Source: Strongylocentrotus purpuratus
Taxonomy: Eukaryota; Echinodermata; Echinoidea; Camarodonta; Strongylocentrotidae
DNA length: 64,000 bases
NCBI RefSeq assembly: GCF_000002235.5
Contig: NW_022145604.1
Coordinates: 31,961,857 to 32,025,856 of the forward strand
Reading direction: 5' to 3'
The notes under the pieces were generated by a model. That model saw nothing but the letters and a program-made list of their open reading frames with translations. It searched no databases and was not told the DNA's origin. The position numbers and the translations under genes were made by a program. This document shows positions 51,397-62,226 of this stretch, piece by piece. The first letter of the stretch is position 1, and each line of letters begins with the position of its first letter.

Positions 51397-53240
51397 TAGA
51401 CCACAACCATTTCATTTCATTTTCATTTCAAAGACTTTATTTTCTGCAATCAAACAAATCAGTTATACAACAAATATGGATAATTATATAAAACATAAGG
51501 TATGCAAACAATATACAAAATATAGAAACAAATGTATAATACATGAGTAAGAGTAAACTTATACGTTGGGCCATTGCGTGTATAAAGAAAGAAAGCAGAA
51601 GGTCGCCGTTATAAGCAAAAGCTTGAGTAGACGGTCAACCGAGCTAAAATAAAAATGAGATGAGATCATCATTGTCATCACACCGTCTCTTTTTGCGACC
51701 GTTATTATCATCACTGTCATGGTTATATTGTTGCTTTCTCATCTTCATTATCATGATTATAGGGATTTTGCGAAAGGTATAAACAAAACATGTCCATGCC
51801 ATATTTGTAAAACTCATTCATTCTGGAAATTATCATGAATCGACCAAGAGGGTGTTTCACAAAACTTTTCATCAGTAACAAATGACAGTTGGTGTTATAA
51901 GCTACCGAAATCCTTGCTTCTGATTGGTTATCAGCAGATTTGTCACTGATATTTGTCATTTGTCATTGAAAAAAGGCTTTAAGAATTAAGAATAAATATG
52001 CGTAGTAAGGAAATCAAATTGCAAATTGCTCCTTTAAATTACTGTAAGTGTGTCAGAAAGTGTACTGATCTCTCGCTCTCTTCGGCAAATTATCGGAAAA
52101 GGTAATACATTTTGTATATCTTAGAACCAATGATTACCTTGTCGGCTAATTTGGTATGCTGCGAAAGTATGTAGGTTAGTTCTTTTTGTATGGACATGGC
52201 AGCTATATTTTGCCATTTGCTTCGACACCCCTCCCTCCCTGTATAAGATGGCTAGCTACTCCCTAAATATTGAGGCACGAAATTGAAGAACAATTACAAA
52301 AATCAGAGAAACAACCTTTATTTCAATCTCCTCTCCCCATTGAAATGCCAAATTATATTGTATTTCTTGTATTTTTAAATTTTTTCAATTAAGGTAATTT
52401 GTACGCGCATCATGAACCGTTTGCGAATGACTTGGGGAAATCAATTGAATTATCAATTTGCATTATTATTAATACTTGTTAACTTTTCCCATATATGGGA
52501 ACTGTGAAGGAGTGATGATAAGTGAATTCCAATCACAGATTGAGGGAGAACTTATTTGAAATAGCATTCACGAGTTATAAAATAATGGAATAGGGAATAC
52601 TGATGTTCTGTAAACATGACTGAAATTAATTAATTTGGTTCCTTTTCTATACATTTACCAAATATGCAGACATTATGTACAGATGTAAGACATAGGAAGG
52701 CCATTTTCAATCAAATTTTATCAGGTGCTAATAATTAACCTTTCCCTATCGCTTCCAGAAAGATTCTTTGACAATGCAACCGCATGACCAGAAGTTAGCT
52801 TTATGTTTAAAAAAAAAAAAGCCTAATATGCTGATTACTGTAAATAACAAGCACTCATATCATGTAATTCAGCATGACAGTTCTGGGCAAAAATTTCGAC
52901 TATACAGATTCAACAGATTTTCAATATTCATAATGATTAATAACACGTATTAGAATGTTTTTGTTATTATCTATTTCCATCATTTCAAGACAACAAATGA
53001 TTTTCTCTTACATATTAAGATGTTGCGCTCTTGTAAGCTTTACAACAAGCTTCTGTAATTTGCATTTAATTGTATAATATTCGGGTTAATATTTGTTGAC
53101 AATGACAAAGAATCAGGGCATTCTACATACCCAGATGAAGTTTTTAAAGTAGCCGTTTTGAGCTTCGGGAATAAAAAACTCGGTACTGTGTCGATGTGGC
53201 AATTGTAAATTCATTTGGAAAGAAATAGATTACCGAAGCT

Positions 53241-53541
53241 GTGACGTCATAATTAACTTTTGTGGAATTTCTCATTTTTTTCTTCATTTTCCGAAAGAGC
53301 ATCAAAAATAATGTCCAAATGTCGAAAACCAATTGAATATCAAAGTATTGGCTGAGATATGACCACCTGGATAAAATGATTTCATATAGGAACTCAGTGT
53401 TATAGTGCTCTGGCTCCTAATGTTATGAACTATACTTAACCTATTTAATTGTTTTGCAGCGTTTGGACATTATTTTTGGTTGTCTTTCGGAAAATGAAGA
53501 TAAAATGAGAAATTCAAAAATTAGATTTTTGATTACGTCAC
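53241..53541. mobile_element. Fold-back element: ~82-bp inverted arms around a ~136-bp core
   Basis: The left arm (53241-53322) contains gtgacgt, gaatttctcatttt, cttcattttccgaaaga and caaaaataatgtccaaa. The right arm (53459-53541) is its diverged reverse complement with the same blocks in mirrored order. Outer boundaries and target duplication are unclear. Most likely an old MITE. Confidence 0.65.
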
Positions 53542-54027
53542 ACTTCACCACTCTATAACACGACTGGAAGTTAATATCTCGGGTGGTGATTCTCGTCCAC
53601 TATTGTGCCATGGCTGATACTTGAAGCTTCATTAGCTTTTTTTGTCTCAAGGTAACAATTAGTGCTATCTTGAAGGTCAACAGGGTACATAAAAATGTGT
53701 CAAAGTGTCGTATGTCCTGTTACGTAATCATCACACAGATTGGCATCAGATTGACATTGGAAAGTCAATAATGGATGCATAATTGACGTTAAAACAAAGA
53801 CGGGTGGGTTCCCCAATTAGAGTTAAAATTGCCCCAATTATCTTGCCCAAAACGATTATTGTCTCAAATTAGAGGCACGTGTAGATAAAATTTTCCTCTT
53901 CGATATTGAACACACAGTCGAATCAGAAAACCATCGAGTTCATAATAACATCGGTATATTGAAAAGCTTTAGCTCACCTGTGATGTAACATATGCTTCGA
54001 AGAAGAAATATACCAGATGTCTTCAGT

Positions 54028-54225
54028 CCCCCCCCCCCCCACAAAAAAAGGGGGGGGGGACAAAAAAGACAAATTCAAAAACACTATTACATTGAGCGGG
54101 TAATCCAAAATGAACTGCAGATTGAATCAAGTATACGCGAAGGTAGCAAACGCACGACCCCCCCCCCCAAAAAAAAAACAAAAAAAAACAAAACAAAAAC
54201 AAAAACAAAAACAAAAACAACCTTT
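54028..54225. repeat. C-run, G-run and A-rich simple repeats
   Basis: C at 54028-54040 is followed by acaaaaaaa and G at 54050-54059, a potential perfect hairpin. Further on are a second C-run, an A-run and (CAAAAA)n. Confidence 0.93.
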
Positions 54226-54260
54226 GTCAACAAAACGGAAACACCCACACGGACACCCAC

Positions 54261-54364
54261 ACCCATCCACCCATCCTAACGCTCACGCTCGAAAGAATAC
54301 ACTCACACGCACACCCATCCACCCATCCTAACGCTCACGCTCGAAAGAATACACCCACACGCAC
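54261..54364. repeat. Two-copy 52-bp minisatellite
   Basis: acccatccacccatcctaac begins at 54261 and 54313. Each copy continues gctcacgctcgaaagaatac. Confidence 0.93.
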
Positions 54365-54409
54365 ACCCACACCCCTCCCCACACAGACTAAATTTCCCTT
54401 CCTTACCAA

Positions 54410-54620
54410 AAACTACTACTACCACTACTTCTACTACTACTACTAGTACTACTACTACTACTACTTCTACGTCTAATACTACTACTACTGCTACTTCAAC
54501 ATATACTTTTACCACACCTACTTTTTCTATTTTTACTACTACTTCTACTATTATTATTATTATTACTACTGCTACTAATATTACAATTTCTACTGCTGCT
54601 ACTATTATTACGTCCTTTGC
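54410..54620. repeat. (ACT)n and (ATT)n microsatellite
   Basis: ACT/TCT triplets to about 54545, then ATT and mixed CTG triplets to about 54610. Confidence 0.93.
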
Positions 54621-57172
54621 TGGTTATTATATTACAATCGCATGCACTTGGATATCCTACTTGAAATTTGAAATATACTACTTGAAATTTGAACTATCAC
54701 CATGCTTACTACTGATCCTGCTCAGTCACCATGTACATACATCCATATCATCTAATGCGACTCCCGTGATTAGATAACTAAAGACACTTTGAAATTAATA
54801 TGAAGTGCTTGATATCAGACGTTTTTATTGTTCCTACCCATTATTTTCACAGATAATCTTACATTTTATTTGACAATATTCACCATACTTACTATTTTGT
54901 TCTTTTAATTTTCATTCAAAATTTCAAGCGCCATCACAATGTAAAGCGAACCTAATTTGTCACCTAAACTACGTACAAATCGATGAAATTTTACCCTTTC
55001 TAGTACTGAAAAGTAAGAGAACACGCATTATTATATGTTTACACTTTGTATGAATATCATCACATTATCACAGCTCCAGTATAAACCCATGAGAGGTTTC
55101 ATTTGATAGATACTAGTAAGGTGTTGTTTACACTGAAACCAATCTCTGAATTAGAAGATAACATTGGCGTCAAATTAGAACTCGTTCTTGTTTTCAGCTG
55201 GATGGGTCCAGTCAACGAGTGGGCACTGATCTTCATTTCTTCTGATAAGTAATTAGTTCAAAGTCCTATTTGTCATTTGTGATTTAAAGACTCGTGAACA
55301 ATGGGGATATTTGAAAATGGCATTTAACATGCTCTTAAAGGCTTGAAAGCATACTACTAGACAGCCAAAGTGATCACCCGAGAAGAGATTATCTTTACAG
55401 GGGAACTTTTCTATCGAGAAGATCCTTCCATTAACGGCTACAACTTTGCATGAAATATAACACAAGTCTCATTTTAAAATTATTTTGAAAAAAATAAAAA
55501 GCACGTAAACATACTTTTAGCATATATTCACATTCAATATTCTTCAGATGATTAAGGGGGGGGGGGCGTACTTTGCCATTACTGAAGATATAGACGATGC
55601 AGCTGAATAAATCCATTTATACGGTCTTTTGAAGAGCACATTTCTCATATATGAACTAAAATCGTTTAATAGAGACTTTCACTTTGACAAAATTTGATGC
55701 TCTGATATAAGAAAGGCTTAATCTTTACCTCAGTTAAAGACATGAAAAGGAAATCCATCCCTTGTGATAAGTTCATTTTTATTAAGGCAGAAAATAAGAT
55801 ACAAAAAATGACGAATTAAATCGGACAAATAATAATAAAGTTATCATCGTTTTAAATATGAGATCACTAATAAGTCTATGCGAATCTCAATTTGGCAGTT
55901 TGGTCATGAGACTGTGACGTAATCGCGCATAAATCTCCCCTTTGTTGTGTACAAAATATCATTTATTTCTGTTTTTCTCCTAAGAGCCTTCTCTCTTGTT
56001 GCAACACTAAAAATATATTATGGATAGCTTATTATTGTTATTACAGGTCCTTCAAAGAGAATAAACCTTTCTGAGTCACAAATTTGTATAAAATATAAAT
56101 TTGAGTAATTTCGTGTCTTGGAACAAATAGGAGAGTTGTCCGCTACTACATCGCAGAGATATTACCGATTCAGCCAATTTTGTTTCTCAATATTTGTCCG
56201 ACTTCATTAAAACTTTTCCCAGTCTACTTCTCTGATTTGTCCTACTTTCCTCCAGAGTATTTGATATTAAGGTTTAATTTCCCGTTAATCAAATATAGAT
56301 TAACTGGATATCATTCCCTTTATGACAGGACACCTTCATGTATTGTACACATTACTCTTTAACCATAAAATCACACTAGTATTATCAACTTCGTATTAAA
56401 AATATATATAATAGAATTATTGAAATTGTGTATAAATCCATCGAAAACATGTTTAAAGAATAGTGAACAGTTCAAGCAAAATCAATTTTGGGTGTTCGAA
56501 GTCGTTTCTTTTGCTTTGTTTTGAAATGCGTTCATAAAACCCGTCAGCATAAAAAGGCACTACTAATCTCACGTTAACCCTTGACCCGAGTACAGTTATG
56601 CTATCTTTCCTTTCATAGTTATTGTGTTAATTACATCAATCTTGACACTAAACCTACATGAAGCGAGTAGTAGCTTTAAACATTACAGTACACGTCTGCA
56701 TTTGAAATTCCTAACATTCGTATTTTTGGTGATAAAGATAAACAATAGATTGGTTTGATTTCTCGCGTTCCTCGGAGACATTCAAGAGGATCTTAAAACC
56801 TGACGTCTAAAATGATCTTTATCTGACCTGTCATTCAAATAAAATGAAGCTTAATATTAGCAAAATAAATCTTGAATTGGACATTCATCGTTTTTGTTTA
56901 TTGGCATGCCTTAGTTTTAAAAGTGTTGATAGGTCATTTAATGTTTTGATAAAGCCTTACTCATGTTCATGCAGCATTTTACAAAAAGAAATATGTCAGA
57001 ATGACATCATTATAAAATGAATCATTGATTAATTAATTATGAAAAACAAAGGTCCTTTACTTTCCAAACACCAACATTAAAATCATTTACAATACATACA
57101 ATTATGAAGGACATAATACATAGGAAAACCTCTCAGTGAACAAATATAGTAAAAACCGAATATGGGAAAATC
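54621..57172. other. Intergenic, no gene recognised
   Basis: AT-rich without recognisable coding sequence. A G-run lies at about 55557-55567. The right end should contain the 3' UTR of bursicon beta; a minus-strand AATAAA lies at 56897-56902. Confidence 0.45.
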
Positions 57173-57328
57173 TTAGAATGTACAGATCTGGCAACGGCAG
57201 GCTTCGGGTTGTTTTAGAGTCACTTGGTGAGTGAAATCTGGATCTGTGATTCCTAGGGCGTGATCGTAGCAGTTTGTCATGACAACCTTCTTGTGAACCA
57301 TCCCATGTTCTCTGCAACAGTGACATTT
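57173..57328 (-). CDS. pburs: Bursicon beta (partner of bursicon), last coding exon, 51 residues plus stop
   Basis: On the minus strand a long pyrimidine tract ending gctatttcag gives an acceptor at 57329. The exon opens in phase 0 and stops at TAA (57173-57175). It begins KCHCCREHG, continues with NCYDHALGITDPD, a VTLKQPE strand and ends CRCQICTF. The seven cysteines (exon residues 2, 4, 5, 20, 44, 46, 49) follow the C-x-C-C, C, C-x-C-x-x-C order of the C-terminal half of the cystine knot, as in alpha. The CCRE, CYD and [LK]-x-E/QP motifs are those of beta rather than alpha. The signal peptide and four N-terminal cysteines must lie in upstream exons, which I could not find up to 64000. An out-of-frame ATG at 57325 gives a longer misleading frame. 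Confidence 0.9.
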   Translation of the reverse strand, partial: KCHCCREHGMVHKKVVMTNCYDHALGITDPDFTHQVTLKQPEACRCQICTF

Positions 57329-58850
57329 CTGAAATAGCAATCAAAGAACAGAAGATAGTTTGTAAAGAATATGAAGTAGTTAATCCCTAAAGGCATATTG
57401 ATGCGCTCGAAGATAACGCATTTCTAGATTACTTTCTTGAAAGAGAAGGTAGAATTCTTGTAAAGATGCAAAATAGTTTTGAGCTCTATCCCTCTTTTAA
57501 AGGGTTACCTACACTAAACCCGTAACAAAATGAACAATCTTTTAATCTTCAAGATCTTAAAAAAAATAATCCTGAACCACATTTTGAAAGTAACAAATCT
57601 ACCTTTTTTTGTTACTGTATATTTAAAATGAATTATTCTGTTATTTTACTACTGTATGCATTTTGAAATTATTTGCAACAAGAAGGACTAAAAGCTGCAC
57701 TTCGTAATCATTTATCTCCGACAGCACGGAAGTAGTTTCATTTATATGCGATAAACTTTTCAAAAACAATCGCTCAACGGTTCTTTTGTTGCCTCCTTTT
57801 GTTCAAACCGGTTAATAAAACTAGCTTTCGTGTGGCCAACCTAATGGTCTTTGGTCTTAGATCCAATATTATGTTCATGTGACACGTGCTCAGTTTTACC
57901 CGTCAACATAATAGAAAAACTGTTGATTTTATTAGAGGTTTAAGGTAAGAACATTTTAAAATATTTTCATGTTTTGCTTGCATTATAAACTACAAATAGT
58001 CTCTTACAATAAATGTACACCTATTGATAAAAAGAACATAGTTTCAATCAAATATTTGCAATTTTAAAGCTCACTCAAACTAGTACTATTTTATTAGATT
58101 ATGAACCCTTTTCCCCACTTCTTAAGTCAATATTTCGATTGAGACCTTTATAAGAACACAAAACGCCTAGGGAACCATCCAAATTGTTTAATTCTAACGT
58201 GACTCAGTGAAACAAAACAATTATTCTTTCTTTCTCTTCGGTTTTGTTCCAAGTCGGGAATTCCTTGAGCATTTAAAACGAGCATCAACGGAAATAGCGT
58301 TGTAAGCAGGTGGTTTTGATTTGGATGTTTCCACGACGATAGGTTTGCCATCGACTATTTCTTAATGGATCTCAAAAAGGTACCATTCTTACACGGACTT
58401 CCCTCTTTCCTCTGGTTGCTCTACTTCCTGTCAACCCTCTAACAGTCCTTCATATTATGACCTTTCATGTATCCTCTTTATCTGGGAGAAAATCCCTGAA
58501 CGAAATGCGTTTCAAAGTTTGTCTTCATCGAGATGTAATTGTTCGATATCACGAGGCAAAGTAATTCATTATAGACATGGTAGTCCAGACCTTCAAATTC
58601 TAAAATGTTTGTTATGTTTCCATGAAGGCAAACGCAATGCTAATAAGATGTAATGTCCAAGAGAAGAAAAAATATAATCATCAAAATCAGGAAAGAAATG
58701 GGATAAATCATCCCCCCAAAATAGACATCATGACTTACGAGGATGCAAATATACATAAAGGAAATGGATAGGGAGAGGGGAGAAAGAGGAGGAGAGGGAG
58801 GAAGTGAGAGCGAGAAAGAAAGAGAAAAAGAAAGAGAGATAGAGAGAGGA

Positions 58851-58904
<54 letters not shown>

Positions 58905-60248
58905 GTAGAGGTGGGAGGGAATTAGAGAAACGGGAATGATAAAAAGAAGAAATGACGGTGTTAGTTAGGGTGTGCGATCATGATATTGTATCATTTTTAC
59001 CAGTGTTTACACAGATATGGAAATTGTTTACATAGGTAGATGAAACACTCATGCGTTAAGAGGTTTCGAGAAAATGATGAACACGAGCCTCTAATCGCAA
59101 TTTCAGCGGATCCGTAATTCACACCACCTTCGCAAAAATGACTTCTTAAATATTATTAATCATTAATAATTCGGGAGGAGAGCAGTGTGAAAAGCAAACT
59201 TAATTAATGTGATCCCTTGCCTCTCTTCCGGTGTGACTAATTTGGATATCAATTATGTAGCACCATGATAATACCAGAGAGGCGGGGTAGAAAGCGTTGT
59301 AACGCACTCTCTCACTACTATATGAATCCCCCTACAAATTTTGTTTTTCAACTTTTGTTGACAAGCTGACACTTTTATGACAACCCTTTATAACTTGTTT
59401 ATAACATAACAGTTTACCCATGTACCATGTATACGTCTAGAAATGTATATATATCGGGACATTACTGAGTATAGAACTGCAAGGATTTGCTGGTTTCACT
59501 TTCCCCCTTCTTTTTTTGTTGGTTATTGTACTCCGGTTTTCTTTGCTATTAAGCTTTTCTTATACTCATTCACGTAACTGGACATGAAACAAAATAAAGT
59601 AAAATAAAACTTAGAATAAGTTTTTAAATAAGCCAATTGTAAGATTTTACATTAACAAAAATGTGCATGCTTCCCTTAGGTGGTAAGTTATGAGGGAATA
59701 AAGAGTTCGCGTGAACAAAATTCTTTCTCGTCGTCACATTTTCTTGGTATTATCACTATGGTGACGGATAATGATGAGTGACGACCACTTACTGGTATGA
59801 TAGAGTAACGATCGGGTAGAGCACCACGTGACCCAAACCACCACTGTACCATGCACTCATGCATGTACCCTGTAATATTCTATTTAATATATGAAGATCA
59901 TTGAGAGAGCACGTAGGTCACGTGGATAGGGTGTTAACCTGAATAAAGTACAGTACTAATGTGATGCGATGAGGGGGAGAGGATGATATCAATGAAAGTG
60001 TGATTAATTGGTCAATATTAGCTGAGAAACACGTCACGTCTTCCTGACTTCATTCATCCATGCCTCAAGTCTAAGTGAATACCATGTAGGCGAGGGTGCG
60101 GGGGAGGGGGTGTGGGGAGGGGCTACATGATATGAACAGAGGAAATAATAGATCGCGAGATACAGAGTCATCTTACTTTAAAGTAAGTAGTATGAAAAGA
60201 AAGAAAGCGCCTTCCACCTTCCTCTAAGCAATATGGGACTTTTTAGAC
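57329..60248. other. Presumed intron or upstream region of bursicon beta; no exon identified
   Basis: The exon encoding the N-terminal half of beta should be on the minus strand to the right of 57328. I looked for a C-x-G-x-C coding segment with an in-frame donor and found none convincing. A 67-codon minus frame at 58148-58351 has a signal-like hydrophobic stretch (LLTTLFPLMLVLNAQG) but no suitable donor. A GA tract is listed separately. Confidence 0.35.
58756..58913. repeat. (GA)n microsatellite
   Basis: Purine-only GA/GAGG/GAAA tract. Confidence 0.96.
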
Positions 60249-60832
60249 CAGCGCTTCTAAACTGATGAGCCGGGATGTCGGCCAGAAAGACATAGGCCTA
60301 TGTTTTTCGAGATTTTTTTTTAAAGAATGTGTGATCTTACATGTCGAAGCTGCAAATCAGCTTAGATTTACATGTACCATAATGAAAATGTCTTTTCTTG
60401 TTTTGTTCGCTCGCATCGCTCGCTTCGCTTGCTTTGCTCACTCACGAGATTTATACACAGAATGGTAAAATAATATTTAACCAGAAATCCTCAGGATCCT
60501 TGCCACTGCTTACGGTTTTAGATCTCCTCTGTGAATTTGTCTACCCGTGATGGATAAAATGGACAATAGTGTGTTTCAGGGTTAAACACGCCCGAACATA
60601 ACGCTCGTTCGCATGCTCACTCGCTTGTACTAGTTGGGAAGATCTAGATAAATATGTGCAGGTGAAGGGCGCAATAATACTTACACTCGCCACTGCTTAC
60701 CTTCACAATTCGTCCTCTGTTTTCTTGTGTCACGTTTTATTGATATTTTTCTCAAGTGTTTTGTAAGGTGGGCCTTGAAATATTTCTATCAGCCAAAGTA
60801 GGCCTCCAGTTTTCAAAGGTTGAGAAGCGCTG
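60249..60832. mobile_element. 584-bp non-autonomous hAT transposon (Charlie-like) with 8-bp target duplication
   Basis: The left end cagcgcttctaaac and the reverse complement of the right end, cagcgcttctcaacc, form terminal inverted repeats of the CAGNGNTTCTCAAC type typical of hAT Charlie elements. Flanks are ttttagac (60241-60248) and ttctagac (60833-60840), a 7/8 match fitting the nTCTAGAn target preference. The interior has gctcgcatcgctcgcttcgc and no transposase. One mismatch in the duplication suggests moderate age. Confidence 0.85.
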
Positions 60833-60840
60833 TTCTAGAC

Positions 60841-61312
60841 GTTTTGAATAGCGAGTTTTTGTTGGAAGGGAGTAGAAATCGGATTAGAAAGAAATATGTG
60901 CCTAGTGTTGGTATAGGAACAAATGTAATCAAAAGAGTAACGCAAATTAGATACCTTGGAATCTTAATTGATGAATACCTTGACTTGAGCAAGCAAACAG
61001 ATATGCTTAAAACTAAATCATTTTCTGTTGTAAAGCAATGGTAGTTTTTGATATCAAGAAATAAGAATAAATGTTAAAATGGCTTGCCATAAAAACAAAG
61101 TAATACGCAAGCCAAATACGCAAAAATGTGACTGAGGCACTGTTGTATTTGTATACTTTGTATTGCGTCTTATATTCAATTGTATATATTTCGTATGTAA
61201 TTTATGTATGTATTATGTATGCACGGACTTGCAGACAAATAGCCATTGGCTGAAGCAAGTCATCCATGTTGAAATAAAATGAAATGAAATGAAATGAAAC
61301 GAAATGAAATAG
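60841..61312 (+). pseudogene. Internally deleted non-LTR retrotransposon: RT fragment plus 3' end
   Basis: The frame from 60841 to 61044 contains NSEFLLEGSRNRIRKKYVPS and then KRVTQIRYLGILIDEYLDLS, matching the segment of CR1/L2/Jockey-type reverse transcriptases with K-T-E-F-L-x-x-G-S and Y-L-G-V-x-I-D. The ~200 residues that normally follow are missing and the sequence soon enters a 3' UTR-like region (cggacttgcagacaaatagc, aagtcatccatgttgaaata). It ends in an AAATG repeat at about 61274-61312. The 5' part is absent and the left edge abuts the hAT target duplication. Confidence 0.7.
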
Positions 61313-61659
61313 CTTGGTACATTTCTTGGGTACCCAAGCACATAAACGTGGCAAGACATGGTGCCCGACATCTTCTTCCTCGAGCACTTTACATGCTACT
61401 TATCGACACCTTCAACTTTTATGGTGTCATCACGTGTCTGTTACAAGAATGGTGCTCATTTCTTGAGGCCAGGCGTGTTTTATAATACTGGTCATCGTAT
61501 TGAGTGACATGTAGAGAGATAGGATTAATGACCACTACAAAATGCATCAAACTCACGTAGGTATTAAAGGGTATGTTGGACACAGAACGAGGACATAAGG
61601 TAAACAAAAGTCCACAAGCTTCCACATTCCACATTCCACGGCACGTCACTGATGATTTA

Positions 61660-62226
61660 AAGGGATAGTTGAGTTCTGTTGCAGAGGGTGCTACACAAAT
61701 TTTTTTTTGTGAGATAATGAAAAACTGAGTGCCAAATTTGAAAGAACATAATATTTAAATTACAAAATCATCTTTGTTTGATCAAAATCGGTTCAGAGAC
61801 GGCTGAAATATAACGATTTATAATAATACTTGTGTACAACCACAAAATATTGGATATTTTGAAACATTTGAAAAAAACGTTGAAAAAAACGAAATAACGC
61901 CTTTTACGTCGTATTTCAACTAATGCCGATGTTGGCTTTTTTGTTGGCATTTTCGTGTAGCTTATATTATCCACAGTTAGCCGGCTCATGTATTGTTATT
62001 TTTAATTAAATAACTAATGAACGGTCACCGTGTTTTTTTTTTTTAAAGTAGAGCTGAATTGGTATGATCGCATTAGCTAAATGTCACACATTTTGAGGTC
62101 TAAAATTACCTTTATCGCAATTTTTGGTTCTAAAAGGGCACTATAAATGTCAAAGATAAGAATAAAAGCAATAACCATGCACTTTGAAGGCTTTTGCGGT
62201 CTGAAAACAGAACTCAACTATCCCTT
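61660..62226. mobile_element. 567-bp MITE with TA target duplication
   Basis: The left end aagggatagttgagttctg is repeated exactly as reverse complement at the right end (cagaactcaactatccctt). TA flanks both sides (61658-61659 and 62227-62228), fitting a Tc1/mariner-type mechanism. A 73-codon minus frame inside (61768-61989) has a run of basic residues but no transposase motif. The inverted repeats are nearly undamaged, so the copy is relatively young. Confidence 0.85.

Larger units (their letters stand above)
46034..53240. other. Intergenic, no gene recognised
   Basis: AT-rich sequence with scattered repeats listed separately (MITE 46697-46838, CT and GA tracts, SINE 48449-48645). A CT tract at about 47210-47232 and a G-run at about 47290-47306 are minor. 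Sequence at 51849-51975 (gtgtttcacaaaac, acaaatgaca, and later tgtcatttg) looks like a decayed inverted-repeat element. Confidence 0.45.

Noticed and set aside
58148..58351. Minus-strand frame with a signal-peptide-like stretch as the first exon of bursicon beta
   Set aside because: No in-frame donor and no connecting cysteine exon between it and 57328.
59798..59872. Minus-strand segment with a good donor (cca|gtaagtgg) and acceptor as a possible upstream bursicon beta exon
   Set aside because: The frame compatible with the 57 kb exon lacks the C-x-G-x-C motif and has the wrong cysteine spacing.
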